The notes beneath the pieces are model-generated. The model made no database searches and was not told the origin of the DNA. It was given only the letters and a program-made list of their open reading frames with translations. This document shows, piece after piece, positions 1 through 10,898 of a stretch of 64,000 nucleotides of DNA; position 1 is the first letter of the stretch; every line of letters begins with the position of its first letter. The DNA is from Kingdonia uniflora (taxonomy: Eukaryota > Streptophyta > Magnoliopsida > Ranunculales > Circaeasteraceae): positions 868,001 to 932,000 of the forward strand of contig JACGCM010000146.1 of the NCBI GenBank assembly GCA_014058105.1, given 5' to 3'. The position numbers and the translations under genes are program-made.

Positions 1-1
1 T

Positions 2-328
2 TCTCAGCGTGTTTGTCATGCATTAGAAGGTAGGTTGAATATCAAAGTGGCTGAACTCCGTGAGCATTATTTTTGCCTGTTGCTTTATAATACCATGCTA
101 CTCGAGTGGCCGTTGATGTTGGGTGGGTTCGATGATGAAGGCAGGCGTGCAGAGTATAATCATTTTTTCTGGTGTGATGTGTTCCATGAGTTACTCCTGG
201 ATGCAACTCTATGAGAAGAAGCTATTCGAGAGATCGTACGGGGCAAACTTGCTAAAGAGGATGAAAGAGTAGCAGGAGGGAAGATAATTCCATATGGTGA
301 AGTGAATCATCCGGGTAACTACATATGA
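2..328 (+). pseudogene. Antisense ORFb of element E (5' end cut by the window edge)
   Basis: The reading frame starts at base 2 and runs 108 codons to TGA at 326-328, with one internal TGA at 212-214. It is homologous to the 105-codon ORFb of element A (24347-24664). Shared features are a segment reading LEGRL..IK.AEL near the start, an FF....F.EL stretch in the middle, and an acidic EE..REIV segment toward the end. The function is unknown. ORFb lies on the strand opposite to pol and between ORFa and ORFc in the copies where all three are seen. LINE-1 follows about 200 bases downstream. Homology is read by eye. Confidence 0.5.
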
Positions 329-614
329 TTGTAAGCTTGAACTTTGAGAGCTTAAAATAAATAACTAATATATTTTTGTTATCTGTTGAATGTAGAATGA
401 TGTAGATTGAATATGCAAACTAGAAAAAATAAGATCAATGTGTTTGCTGAACTACTCATATAGTGAATGTTGTGGATTATTGTTGTCTGATTATAACAGT
501 TGTAGATACCAATTTTCAGAAAAGGGGTGTTAGCCTTGGTTCTTAACATCTCGATCGGGTTTTTGAAGATGGATCTCCCCTTGAATCCCTTGAATCCCAA
601 ATCAATTATCAAAC

Positions 615-2412
615 TTGATCAAGATTGATCTTCCCATACTGAATCTCCTTCAAGAGCTTTTAAATAGAGAAAGTAATTCTCTCGGCAATGAGGGTTTGGA
701 TGATTTGGCGTCATCACAGAGGAAACTTATGAAAAACCCTCATTCAATAACAACACCCACCATCTCTCTGACCACTCCAGCTATCTGTAGTGAAGATAAT
801 CTCGCTCTGCATGGGATTCAGGTCCCAATTGGTTATCCCACATAAGCAATCAAGGAACAATCGGGTCAAGAATAAAGTGCTATATGTCCCTGGGCATTAT
901 GAAATTTGTGGAAGGGAATGAAACGAATAACACCACAGTTACAGGAGAAATTGTAGAATATCCAAGCTTGTCAGGATTGCAACAATCCATAGAAGATCAG
1001 GTTATGGAGACTTCCTCTCTCTATGGTAAAATCCTAGAATCTACTTTGAATATAAAAATTCCCACTCAATCTCTTACAGATATGATACGAGGAAGAACGG
1101 ATACCCCAGCTGAAGCTACAACACTTCTGGATGTGGGACTATGGGGTAATATTCCGCTTGTCTCTATCCTTACAGGAGTGGTTGCTATGGGGGTGTCTCG
1201 ATTCCAGTTTAGCTTGATTGGGCGTCTGGATCTTCAGAATGTGAAATTTGAGGCTGTTCAGGAATACGCTAGAACACAATAGAAACTCTCGGGGCATTGC
1301 AAGATAATCCCATTAGGGAAAGCCTTCTTCATCATCAAACTCGATAATGAAAGTGATAAGATTCGCATATGGGGCCATGGACTTTGGATGGTAGATAAGA
1401 TGACCATGCGTTTGATGCCACGGAGTCCACTTTTCTCATCGAATAGTCATCACAATACGAATGCTTTAATTTGGTGTAAATTTCTAGGATTACCAAGTGA
1501 AATATGGAGTCAGAAGATCGTTATGTCCTTGAGGAAGATATTGGGTTCACCAATCCATCTGGATAGGTCAACAATTAATCATGAATATGGTTATCAAGCT
1601 AGTATTTTGTGGATATTGATCTTTCAAAGCCTATTCCTCATCCTGATTTTATCGACGTTAAGGGTAAAATGATTAACGAAGAGATTCTCTTATATCTGGT
1701 TCTAAAATTCTTTAATCATTGTAAGAACGTTGGACATAGCATTGCAGAGTGTAAGGTGATACAAAGAGCTATTCGTGGTGAGCAGAAAAAAGTGCTAAAG
1801 ACAGCAAAAAACCCTACAAATACAAAGAGCACTGGAAGCAGTAACTTAGCTCCTAGCGAGGAAGGGGTACAGAGCAAGCCAGAGATGGGGAAGAACTTCC
1901 AGGGACCACCGAATACACATACCTATTTTCATGAGTATTCAGTCGTAGATAGTGAGAGATCCCATACTGGTCAGGTTAAAAAAGCTACAGAGTAGGGAGA
2001 CTGGTTTGCCCCCAAAGAAAGAAGAGAAAGAAGTGTCTCATCCAAGACTAATTTCCGGTTCCAGTTTGGGGACATCAGTTTGACGAACAAATATCATGCT
2101 CTTGGCGATGGCAAAAGCATTGAACAAAATTCTAATACGCAAAGGGTCTCTAGAAATGTAGTGGACAAGGGAGACCAAGGGGATACAAATGTCGGTAACA
2201 TTGAGGGTACCCCACAAATTCGAAAATACGATGGCGACAACTTGGGAGATCAGAATAGTCCAATTGAGGAGGTGAGGAAACTTCTGAATCTGGACAGCTG
2301 GGCAGATATCATGGAAGAAGAAGATCAGGGGTTATTGCCTAACCAAATTATAAGAATGTACCGAGTTTACACTATGGACCCTAAAGTTACACGTTCTAAT
2401 ACATGTTTGTAA
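615..2412 (+). pseudogene. LINE-1 ORF1 (DUF4283 / zinc-knuckle RNA-binding protein)
   Basis: The reading is broken over four frames (615-845, 884-1282, 1388-1672, 1609-1995, then 2080-2412). The DUF4283-like part is near 1240-1560 and contains the typical CKIIPLGKAFFIIKLDNE-type strand and a GLWMVD segment. A CCHC knuckle follows near 1710-1755 as F-x2-C-x4-H-x4-C, so the first cysteine has become Phe. The 2080-2412 tail with NKYHALG is typical of the linker just before the endonuclease in plant LINEs. The family binds element RNA to form the transposition particle. It overlaps the start of ORF2 by a few bases. Confidence 0.8.
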
Positions 2413-4690
2413 TGAGAGTGCTTTTTTGGAATGTAAGAGGTCTGGGTAATATAAATACTATGACCTATATCAGGATAAAAATCTTGGGGCTAAATCCCAA
2501 TATTATTGGGTTTGCAGAACCAAAAATTTTTGCTAAAGGATTTCGAATCTCAGGATACAATTATATGATTATTACTAATGAGGTTAGGGTACAAAAAGGA
2601 ATCATCTGGATTCTATGGATGGAAGGTCTCCAAAATCCGAGTGTAGTTCTAAGTAATAGCCAACACATAACAATTCTTTTTATAGATTGTCTTCTTACTT
2701 TCGTTCACGCGGATTGTCTGCGCATCTATAAAGCTGATCTTTGGTGCCAGTTGGTTCATATTTCAAGAACGAACCAACTTCCTTGGCTCTATATTGGGGA
2801 CTTCAATACGGTACTTAGAATGTCACAAAAGAAGAGAAGAAAACCTCCTTGTAGATGTGTAGTTGCAGACATCTCTGATTTTTCGGATGCAGCTTGCCTT
2901 ACAAAAAGTGTAACGACGGGTTCCACTTTTACCTGGTGCAATGGTCAAAAAGGGGTAATGAGAATATTGAGTATGCTGGATAGAAGTCTCATTAATGATA
3001 GCTTGAATGACAAATTTAGTAACTGGAAGGTAAAGGTGCTTCTCCGTACTAAGTCTGATTACTTTATTTTTTTGGTGAGTACAATGATATACCTAAACCA
3101 GGTAACATATCCTTTTGTTATTTGCAATCTTGGAGTAAGGTGAATGGGTTTAGAAAAATGGTTGAGAATTGCTGGAACTAACCTTTCTCTGCCGCTCCTT
3201 TATTCAGCATCGTGATGAAATTACGGAAACTGAAAGTGGAGATTAAAAATTGGAAAAAGTAAGCCCTTGATAATACCATCCACAACAAGAAAGAACTAGA
3301 GCGAGAGATATTACAACTTCAGATCTGACAAGAAGATGATGTAGCAGATGATATCCTTTACATGCAGATGCTTACGAAAACAAAAGAGCAAGAACAAATT
3401 GAGGAGAAGGAGGAAGATTGGCACCAACGATCGTGGGTTAAATCACTATTTACTGGGGATCGCAACACTGCATATTTTTACCAGGCCACTCAAATGAAAA
3501 TGGCCAAGACCTGCATTATGGAAATTAATGATTAGTATGGGACAGCGATATCTAATCAGGACTGCATTAAAGATTACATTGTAAACTACTACGCAAAAAA
3601 CTTTTCACGTCATGAGGTATTTGATTGCCCTGAACTGTTTACCCATAATGAAGTTTTGGTTACACAAGAAGAAAAACTAGTATCTCTGGCATTCCTAATG
3701 AGGTGGAAGTTCGGGATGCTATATTTTCTCTGGATGGAGAGAGCTCTCCAGGGACATATGGGTTTTTAGGAGCATTTTTTAAGACCTATTAAGATATTAT
3801 TGTGGCGGATGTTTCGATGGGTACCTCGCCTTTCTTCAGGGATGGAGTTCTTCCCGTAAACTTCAACTCTAACCTCATTGTTCTAATCCCTAAAATACAA
3901 AAACCATCTCGGGTGAAGGGCTATAGACTTATATGCCAGAGTAACTTTATTTTTAAACTTATTACCAAAATTTTGGCCATAAGACTCTCTTCGATTGCGT
4001 CGCGAATTTTGTCTAAGGAGCAAAGTGCGTTCATACCCAAGCGCAGCATCCAGAGTAATATTTTCATGGCTTTTGAGATCGTGAACGAGATGGGGGCTAA
4101 AAGATATGGTGGTAATGTTGGGTTAAAGCTGGATATTACCCAAGCTTATGATACTTTGAGTTGGGATTTCCTGCTCAAAGCTCTCCGGTCTTTGGGGTTC
4201 TATAATACCTTCTGCAATTGGATCCATACTATTATTAATACGGGGATGATATCGGATTTAATCAATGGTAGCCCTTCAGGATACTTCAAGGCTTCTCGGA
4301 GCCTTAAACAAGGTGATCCACTCTCTCCGTTGCTATTTTCTATTGCTGAAGATATTCTGAGCTCCAATCTCAAGTTTCTTGCGGGTCAAGGAAAAATTAC
4401 TCCCATGGCCAAGATTAAAGGTATTAAAGGCCCTACTCACTTGTTTTCTGCTGACGACATTTTTCTGTTTGTTAACGGTAATGCCAAGTACTTAAGGAAT
4501 TTACAAAAAATCCTTAAAGCCTACTAACAAGCATTTGGGCAGATGTTAGCGTTGAGAAAAGCAAGATTTTTCTTGGTCATATTTCTAATCATAGACGAAG
4601 ATAGGTGATTGACATGTTTGGGTTTAGGGAGGGAGCATTCCCGGAGACCTATCTTGGCATCCCACTGGTACAAGGAAGGATATCCAAAAA
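2403..4690 (+). pseudogene. LINE-1 ORF2 (AP endonuclease and reverse transcriptase)
   Basis: The endonuclease part (2412-3143) shows WNVRG, FAEPK, IGDFNT and MLDRS motifs. The final SDH motif reads SDY, so a catalytic His is lost. A degraded linker (3144-3800) has stops and contains WVKSLFTGDRNTAYF. The RT part (3802-4527) shows the LIPKI entry motif, a SAFIPKRSI segment, KLDITQAYD (motif A), LKQGDPLSPLLF (motif B) and FSADDIFLF. In the last motif the usual Y/F-A-D-D has become S-A-D-D. Sequence continues in another frame to about 4690 with a YLGIPLVQGR segment. The enzyme would nick target DNA and prime reverse transcription there. It cannot be active here. Confidence 0.88.
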
Positions 4691-4781
4691 CACTATTAAT
4701 AGGAAAGATGGCTTAATAGTGCTGGATTAATAGTGCTTCTCGATATCCTTCCTTGTACCAGTAGGAGGCCAAGATAGGTCT
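4645..4781. repeat. Imperfect 40-bp inverted repeat at the broken end of LINE-1
   Basis: The left arm is 4645-4684 and the right arm 4742-4781. The reverse complement of the right arm matches the left at 38 of 40 positions. A second nested pair lies in the 57-base loop: cactattaat (4691-4700) pairs with attaatagtg (4726-4735). The arms repeat LINE RT coding sequence, so this is a fold-back duplication of the LINE end rather than a terminator or a MITE. Confidence 0.85.
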
Positions 4782-4898
4782 TCAGGAGATTGTCTTAGGA
4801 AAGATGGATGAAATTATTTATAGGCAGAATGTAGAGACAGACGTGATAATAGTAGGCATCATTACAGAAGTCATGATCATGCTGTAAGATAAAAAGAC

Positions 4899-5198
4899 GT
4901 GCCGGTAGGGGCAGTAGGGGTGGCTGATATGTGCCTAAAAGAGCCATCATTTCATAAACTGAGGGAGAATATAAAAACTTGTCTCTCTCTCCCTTATAAA
5001 TTATCTATAGTTATAAAGAGAGAAAAAAGTGGTGTAACCAGTGGGTCTAGAGAGAGGAAAGGTTTGAGTTATGAATATAATTTGGTAGAGAAAGCTTCAC
5101 CTGGTGAGAGAACTGTGCTAGAGAAACAGCATAATCAATCACACTCTGTGAAAGTTGTAGGCAAAGTAGAAGATTGTGGATCTTCTAGTACAAGTTAG
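4899..5198 (+). pseudogene. Element E antisense ORFc, basic N-terminal exon
   Basis: This open stretch has an in-frame ATG at 4929. It encodes a short basic, serine-rich segment with no recognisable domain. Its position is the same as the 24994-25443 exon of element A, which is also K/R- and S-rich and also lies just upstream of the PF04195-like region. The stretch from 5199 to 5536 has no coding signal and may be an intron, as in A. Evidence is positional and compositional only, so the exon call is tentative. Confidence 0.35.
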
Positions 5199-5536
5199 TA
5201 AATTTGTTCTTCTATTTTGATTGTATTGCCTAGTATTTTTTTTTGTTCATTGCCTTTATATGTGATTGATTTGGAGATATCAAATTTGAGAATGTAGGAG
5301 CTAAGAAATGATTGTTTGCCTATAATTTTACTGTTTGCCAAATGCTTTGGGTATGGTAACAAAATCTAGATAAAAAATTATTTTCGGAGAAGAAGAGGGA
5401 AAGTTGAAAATTTGTTTAAAAATAAATGCCTTGACTGGGTCAAAAGTATAAGTGGGGTTGTTTCTGCTGTGTGTGTGGTATATCATGTAATTGTATAAGT
5501 GTTGAATCATAGATGAATAGAAAATTATAAAAGATT
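5199..5536 (+). other. AT-rich spacer, possible intron of element E ORFc
   Basis: No coding signal was seen on either strand. It is T-rich, starts just after the preceding exon-like ORF and ends before the next one, which would fit an intron. I could not single out convincing splice sites. Confidence 0.3.
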
Positions 5537-6082
5537 GTGTGTACTTGTAGGTCTAGTATGTGTTCAAAAAACATAAAGCCTATGAGTAAATTTGCAGTGT
5601 TATCTAGTTTAGAGGAAACATTATCGTCAGGTAGGGAAGACTATTGTAGTGGCATGGAAGAGACTGTAGATAAGTGGAAAGTAATTGTAGGTATAGATGT
5701 TAAGGAGCCCAGTAAATTAAATAATGTTATAGAGGAAGATAATATAGGGGTAAAAAATAAGTCATTTTACATATATCGTGAGGGAGTAGGTGTAGGGAAG
5801 GAATTTTTTAAATTAAAAAAAAAGTTAAAAGGGGAATGGGGAAATTATGTGACTGTAGGTAAGAGGGAAGTGACTGTAGGTATAGAGGTTGGAGAACCCA
5901 ATAAAGTAAATAATGTTATAGATGAAGATGATATAGGGGTGAAAAATAAGTCATTTTACATATATCCTAAGGGAGTAGATGTAGGGAAGGAATTTTTGAA
6001 ATTGAAAAAGAAGTTTAAGACCTTGGTACCAGGAAAAGGGGAAGAAGGGGTATACCACAAAGTTCCCAGTTTGGTCATGTAA
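5537..6082 (+). pseudogene. Element E antisense ORFc, segment with an internal duplication
   Basis: This is a 181-residue open frame without stops. Residues about 49-98 and 112-161 are two diverged copies of one block, each with VGI-V-EP, NNVI-ED-IGVKNKSFYIY and GKEF-KLKKK patterns. At the DNA level the copies are 5681-5830 and 5870-6019, offset by 189 bases (63 codons), so the duplication is in frame. The block resembles no domain I know. It precedes the PF04195-like region. A, B and C show no similar duplication in this place, so it is probably private to this copy. Confidence 0.5.
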
Positions 6083-6109
6083 AAAAAGGAGAAAGGCTAA
6101 TCGTATAAA

Positions 6110-6547
6110 TTACGAACTATAATGGATTGAGGATGGCAGGCCTGAATGATGGATTTTTGTGCTATCTGAACCAATTCGTATATGGCCTTAAAATTCTTCT
6201 AACCTTCTTTCAAAAAGGGGCTATGAATGCATTATAGTGTTGCCCTACCTAATTAAATAGTAATGTATTTGAGATGATGAGGGCATGTGAGGCCCTGAAT
6301 GTGAGGTGGAGAGGGAGTGGGATTGTAAAGCAGTTCGTAGTAGCAGACGTGCTAAAATCTTTTAGACTGAAGTATGACAAAGGTCGTAATAGCGGTTACC
6401 TGCTTAGTGACTCCTCTTGGCCAAAATTTTTTGACTTCAAATTTGCTGGTAGACCATGGAATGACCACCTTGTATGGGTAGGGGGCAATTGTATGTAGGT
6501 TCCTGATGAACCAGCGCTCGTCCTGAACCATAATTATTATAATCTGA
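6110..6547 (+). pseudogene. Element E antisense ORFc, PF04195-like core domain
   Basis: The core reads NDGFLCYLNQFVYGLK, then a GAMNA..CCPT.LN segment with two stops, then an open frame from 6274 to 6498. That frame contains ACEALNVRW, KYDKGR.SGYLL and a FFDFKFAGRPWND motif. Element C has the matching DDGFLCYLP, LNGNMWEV and ITLEDVL pieces on the minus strand near 63040-63420. Element A has MNGNMLEV and IRWDGDG near 26110-26200. The layout resembles PF04195 ('putative gypsy type transposon'). The function is unknown. It is followed by a good short intron. Confidence 0.6.
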
Positions 6548-6625
6548 GTAAGTAATATCTGCCAACTTGACCAACCAACAGTTTTTCTATGAACTGCTAA
6601 CCATTTCCTTGTTTTTGTTTGTCAG
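6548..6625 (+). other. Predicted 78-bp intron in element E ORFc
   Basis: The donor is GA|GTAAGTAA and the acceptor TTTGTTTGTCAG. Joining the flanks keeps the frame of the 6274 ORF. The split codon makes Ser, and the product reads from YYNL into SPDPKSQP. Short size and T-rich 3' end are typical of plant introns. Seen by eye, not tested. Confidence 0.6.
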
Positions 6626-7633
6626 GTCCTGATCCCAAATCTCAGCCTGATAATACAAGCTTATTCAACTACGTAGCCCTTGAGTAGGTCGAGTTGATGT
6701 AAGTACTTTGTGAGTTAGGTATCTGTAGGGATAAAAGGGTAGATTCCAGAGTTCCCAAAGTGTATCGTGCTCATGAGAATCAAGTTATGGCTAAGAAGAA
6801 GAAGGCATGTCTTCTTTTAGGTGACTTGACTGGTATCCCGCCGCTTGAGCTAGAGAGTACGAGTGTGGGGTGGAAGTTTTAGAGGTTTAGAAAGCCAGTG
6901 CCAGATGATTCTCCTTCTACTGTAGTGGTGGCCCAAGGGACAGAGGGCGGTAAGCTTCCTGCTGAAGATGTAGTGAAGGAGCAAGTGGTGAATGAGGTCG
7001 CCCCTTTTGAGGGGGACAAGAGTTTGCTGAAAAGGAAACAACATGAGTGTAAAGGTAGTGACCAAACTCATACTAAGGTTGTAGCCAAGTGGAGAGAAAT
7101 GGAGCAAAGGTTTTTTAAGATGGCAGGGACCGAGCCGTAGCAGCTCGAAGATATGTTTCAAGAGCAAACAACGGGTGTACGTACTGATACTCTCTATTTA
7201 CTATACTGTGATTGATATATATGTATGACTGATCTTGTTTCTTGTATTGGAAAATCTTGATGCTGGTAAAGGGGGCTACAAGTTTTATTCAGAAGAGGAA
7301 CCAGGAGTTCGGGGAGCTTACTTAAAGGTTCGATGCTCAAGCAGCTCGTATGAAGGTGCTCAAGAAAGAGAAAGAGAGCAAGGCCGAAGAGTTGAAGGCC
7401 GCTGAAACACAATATGTAGAGTTGTCTAAGCGTGATGAGACTGTCTCACAAGCATTCATAGAGATACGGGCAGAAAGAGACCATCTGATCTAATCTTATT
7501 GCTAATTTGGGTTGACTGCCGTTAATATCAATCTGGGTCGAGCTGGCAGGTACAAGGTGATAGTCTTTGCTTCAGATGTAGAAGACGAGTTGGTGGAAGA
7601 TGTTACTGCTCCAGCCAATGTACCTGCCTCTTA
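6626..7633 (+). pseudogene. Element E antisense ORFc, charged C-terminal part
   Basis: After the intron the frame continues with a few stops through a KKKKAC basic stretch (about 6794), a VPDDSPS-type linker and a charged segment ending at 7139. A helical, Lys/Glu-rich stretch from about 7260 to 7490 (KVLKKEKESKAEELKAAE) looks like a coiled coil. An acidic tail ends near 7633. The order of basic, charged, coiled-coil and acidic tail matches B (14760-15236) and A (26723-27527). It could act as a structural or nucleic-acid-binding protein, but nothing in the sequence proves this. Confidence 0.5.
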
Positions 7634-9576
7634 AACTGAGCAAGTCCGAGCTGTTGGCTGTGAAGTGGATCCTCCATCTCAGGTATAAACTGGCAAGAAT
7701 TTTAAATGTGTCTGCGGTATTATGTTTCGAACTATGTTGTTCTTTCTTGACTTTGATGAGATTGTGGTCCAAAGCTGTTAAGTTTGATAGACATCTTTTT
7801 ATTATTTTCTGTTTTAATGTTTGTATGATAACAAGAAATTTGTAATATGTGTAGGAGGTAGAGTGATTGAGGAAAACTATTTCCACTCAAGAAAGATTGT
7901 TGAGTAGAGCGAGGGATTTTGTGACGCGTATTTAGCATGTACTAAATAAAACTGAGTATGATAGAAGGCAATTTAAATCTAATTCAGAGAAAAACTTTAA
8001 ATAATTATATGATGATCAGTGTAGATATGCTAAGATAAAAACAGAAAGTGATAAGGTTTTAAGAAAAGAAGAGGAAATGGGGGCGTTAGTACGAAAGCTG
8101 AAAGACTTGACCTATTTTATTGATCCGAGTGATAAAGCTAGATGTAAGAAAATTTTGGTAACTTTGACACTATATTTTAAAGCCGAAGTAGATAGTAAGT
8201 GGGGCTTAAAAGAAGCTTACATAGATTTATATTTTTAGCTCATGAGGCACTTAATCTTCATAGTGTAGAGGCGAGAAAATACTCAGCTCGAGCTGGTGTA
8301 TCTATTATATAGGGTGATGTAGGACCCTTACATAATTCTCTTGGCTTTATATAGGATTGAAGAGCAATAAGGATTATGTTTTTCAAAATAAGGTAAGAGC
8401 AAATAGTGGTGCAAAGGAAATTAGAGGGCGAGCTAAAGGAGTTGCAAAATATCTTGACGCAAAGTATAGAACAAAATACGTCGTTGGAAAATCAATTGAT
8501 AAAAGAAACTTCTATTAGAAAGAAGGTAAAAGGTGATTTGAAAGAGTTGGGTGTATTGCAGAAGGAAATGCGTAAGTGCATATGCAGTTGAGGGAGCACT
8601 TGTATCCGTTACGAGCAAAGGTCATAGCGCAAACAGATCATGAACGTCATTAAAAAAGTGTGATTAAGTTTTATGGAGGGGAGCTGGCGAGGGTAGGGAA
8701 CAAATTTGTGAAGTATGTGATAGATTGTGGGAAGGACTTTGATATAGAGAACAAAAAAGCTTAAAATATGTGGTTTACAAAGGATAAGGGGGAAAAGATT
8801 GTTAAAAAACTTGCTCTTAAATCGAGATAAAATTTTTTGGAAGAGAATGAGGAGGAGGTCGTGAGCCTGATACCTCGGTCACGGTAAAAACAGCCCCAAC
8901 AAGAGGTGGTGATTTTTATTGATCCTTTGGATGTGTAGATAAATTGGTCAAGAAGTTCGAGATATATGGGACAGTCCTCTCATAGCTCGAGGAAGCGAAA
9001 GTAAAGTAGTTAAGTTTTATCCAACTTGCCTATGCATTAGATGATTGTACATTGTTTTGATGATAAATAAAATATGTCCTCTGTGATGATAATAGATATA
9101 TATATAAGTTAAGATGTGGATCGATGTTACTCAAGTATTATATTATTGAGTAAAATTGTTAACTGTGATATGTAAACCATTTTGATACATGAACTATTAT
9201 GTATATGAAAGTTAACTATTGCTGTAGGGTGAATTGGTAGAGGTTCAAAACCAGTGTGAGGCGTTGTATGTGTTAAATGAAAAATTGAACACTGATATAA
9301 ATTTTCATTAGGAAGCACAAAAAAATACTGCTGGGTTAAATAGAAAATTGAGTCGAGAGTAACGGAAGAGCAAAGTACAGTTGTTTGTTTGACCGAACAA
9401 CTGAAGATAAGGAGGCTGAACTAGCCATTGAGCTGAGAACAATGGAGGAACTAAAGAAGTTAATAAAATAAAAGAGTTGGACATTGAAAAAGTTCATCGT
9501 CATGCTAATAATAATTTGGAAATACTAACTGAGCAGGAAGCGAAACTGATACCTGCGTGAATTAAAATTACAAAGT
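7634..9576 (+). pseudogene. Element E coiled-coil block (ORFd), heavily decayed
   Basis: Bases 7634-7980 have no clear coding frame. From about 8035 to 8240 a frame encodes a charged helix (VLRKEEEMGALVRKLKD) followed by a region reading FIDPSDKARCKKI. Bases 8406-8591 encode a typical coiled coil with leucines spaced at heptad positions. Broken helical pieces continue to 9560 and end at the LTR of B. A and C have comparable blocks. It may be further exons of ORFc or a separate gene. Decay is too strong to decide. Confidence 0.4.
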
Positions 9577-10308
9577 TGTAGGGGCCTATCTTCTTTTAGA
9601 GGGGAAGTTGGCTTTTATAACACGGTGTTGGTCTTCTATCAAAAGAATACAAGTAAATGATCTAAAGTATGAACAAAATGGAGAGAAATACTTGCGTAGA
9701 GGCCCAAATATGATGCTCTTTGATCTCAGATGAGGATTTTTAAAAAGTATTATATTACTAAAGAGTAATCGAAGGTTCGAATACTGGGCTTAACAAAGTG
9801 GTTGAAGGTAAACTGTAAGGGGTCTGGGGGGAATTTTTTTGAACCCTCCATGGCTCCTCATCTCTCCTATTTATAGAACCATATGAAGCGGAGTCACCAA
9901 CTATGGGTCAGATTAAATGATTACTGTCATGATATCCTGGCAGGGTATGGGCACCGGACATGCTTGTGCTATTACTGTGATAGTTGTGGGAGGTGTCTCT
10001 GTACTTTTGCACTATTGCACAGTGGTTAAGCCTGTCACTATAACTACAAGGACAATCATTGTGTCAGCTTGTCAGGTAAGCTGACTGCCTGTCCTATCAT
10101 ATTTTGACTATATGCAGATATGGTCGAAGGGTTTCTACTGCGATGTGCTAGTCCATCCTCGAGGCTTGTTTAGAGTCGAAGATTCATCTTCAGGGGATAT
10201 CTGGAAGGCTTGTCTTGAGGATTGAAAAGGGCTTTGATATATTCGGGTAGGCTGGGAAGTAGACTTCGAGTGTCTGTGGGGGTCGAAGGCTGCGAATAGG
10301 CTACTACA
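9577..10308 (-). repeat. LTR (3') of Tat element B
   Basis: On the plus strand it starts TGTAGGGGCC and ends CTACTACA. The adjacent ttcgccccctct would be a polypurine tract on the minus strand. A minus-strand TATA box lies at 9868-9876, about 294 bases from the left end. In the other LTR (21933-22738) the same distance is about 298 bases, and that LTR has similar ends (TGTAATGGCC). These parallels fix it as an LTR of the same family despite low overall similarity. Length is 732 bp. Confidence 0.65.
9868..9876 (-). promoter_or_regulatory. TATA box of the element B LTR
   Basis: The minus strand reads CTATAAATAG. It is placed as in the related LTR at 22228-22236 and would drive the pol strand if the element were complete. 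Confidence 0.5.
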
Positions 10309-10595
10309 TTCGCCCCCTCTCTGTAAGGGTCTTGAAACTAGATAGAGAGGCATTTGCTGAGAAAACTATTTGGCCTTGGAATCTGAACGTTTTGACTGTT
10401 GGTTTTCGGGTAAGTAATAAAAGAGGGTAATTAAGAGGTATAGGTAGTTATAGGGTAATAATTGAAGTGAAGCTATAGGTATAGGTTATTGTGTAGGGAT
10501 ATTGAGCAACCTTCTTCTTTTTATTCTTCTCTTTTTCCTCTACAAATTTTGAAATCTTCATAGATATTACGCCCAACACACGATATCAGAAGAAG

Positions 10596-10898
10596 ATGGG
10601 ATTCGCCCGAGACCGTCGTGTAGGGCGGAAGACTGGTGAACTTCATATAAAGTTCTTCGGGCATCATGATCTGGACTGGGGCATGCCCGAATTGGTGGAG
10701 GTTGAAGCTGGGGAGATCATCAATGGGGAGCCTTACGTCTATCTTTGGGACCGACTGATGTATGATTTTACTACTGCGGAGAAGCGCTATCTCTTTCAGT
10801 CGGCTTTGGCTGAATGTCTTATTTGTGCAGAGGAGGAGATGGAGGAACAGAGCACAGTGAGTGGAGCCGGACCTTATGGAAATAAGGCTACTGTTTGA
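10596..10898 (+). CDS. Antisense ORFa of element B (100-residue protein of unknown function)
   Basis: This is an intact 100-codon ORF from ATG to TGA. The product is acidic and soluble, with an early RRVGRK basic patch, a KFFGHHDLDWG segment near residue 20 and a YLFQSALAEC segment near residue 70. Homology to ORFa of element A (23068-23373) is clear from KFFG at the same place, similar length and position directly inside the LTR end. It lies about 290 bases from the 3' LTR of B, on the strand opposite to gag-pol. No known domain was recognised. An uninterrupted frame in such a decayed element is notable. Confidence 0.65.
   Translation: MGFARDRRVGRKTGELHIKFFGHHDLDWGMPELVEVEAGEIINGEPYVYLWDRLMYDFTTAEKRYLFQSALAECLICAEEEMEEQSTVSGAGPYGNKATV

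Larger units (their letters stand above)
545..4790 (+). mobile_element. Degenerate plant L1-type LINE (LINE-1)
   Basis: This is a non-LTR retrotransposon on the plus strand with ORF1 (DUF4283 and zinc knuckle), a short junction, and ORF2 (AP endonuclease then reverse transcriptase). It stops after the RT palm-to-thumb region and runs into an inverted duplication of its own end at 4645-4781. The RNase H and poly(A) tail expected at a LINE 3' end are missing. Many stops and frameshifts make it inactive. It sits inside the antisense block of Tat element E. I could not find a convincing target-site duplication, and the 5' limit is approximate. Confidence 0.85.
1..9576 (-). mobile_element. Tat-type Ty3/gypsy remnant 'E' (antisense gene block only)
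   Basis: This is the 3' part of a minus-strand Tat-type retroelement. Only its antisense, plus-strand genes are visible. ORFb is at the window start, ORFc runs from about 4899 to 7633, and a coiled-coil block runs to 9576. LINE-1 interrupts it between ORFb and ORFc, and the 3' LTR of element B abuts it on the right. The assignment is by homology of these ORFs to the same-order ORFs in elements A and C, where they sit next to a gypsy integrase. No pol of E is in the window. The 3' LTR of E would lie left of position 1. Boundaries are inferred. Confidence 0.6.

Noticed and set aside
4645..4781. Hairpin as a MITE or a transcription terminator
   Set aside because: The arms are LINE coding sequence and no target duplication flanks the hairpin.
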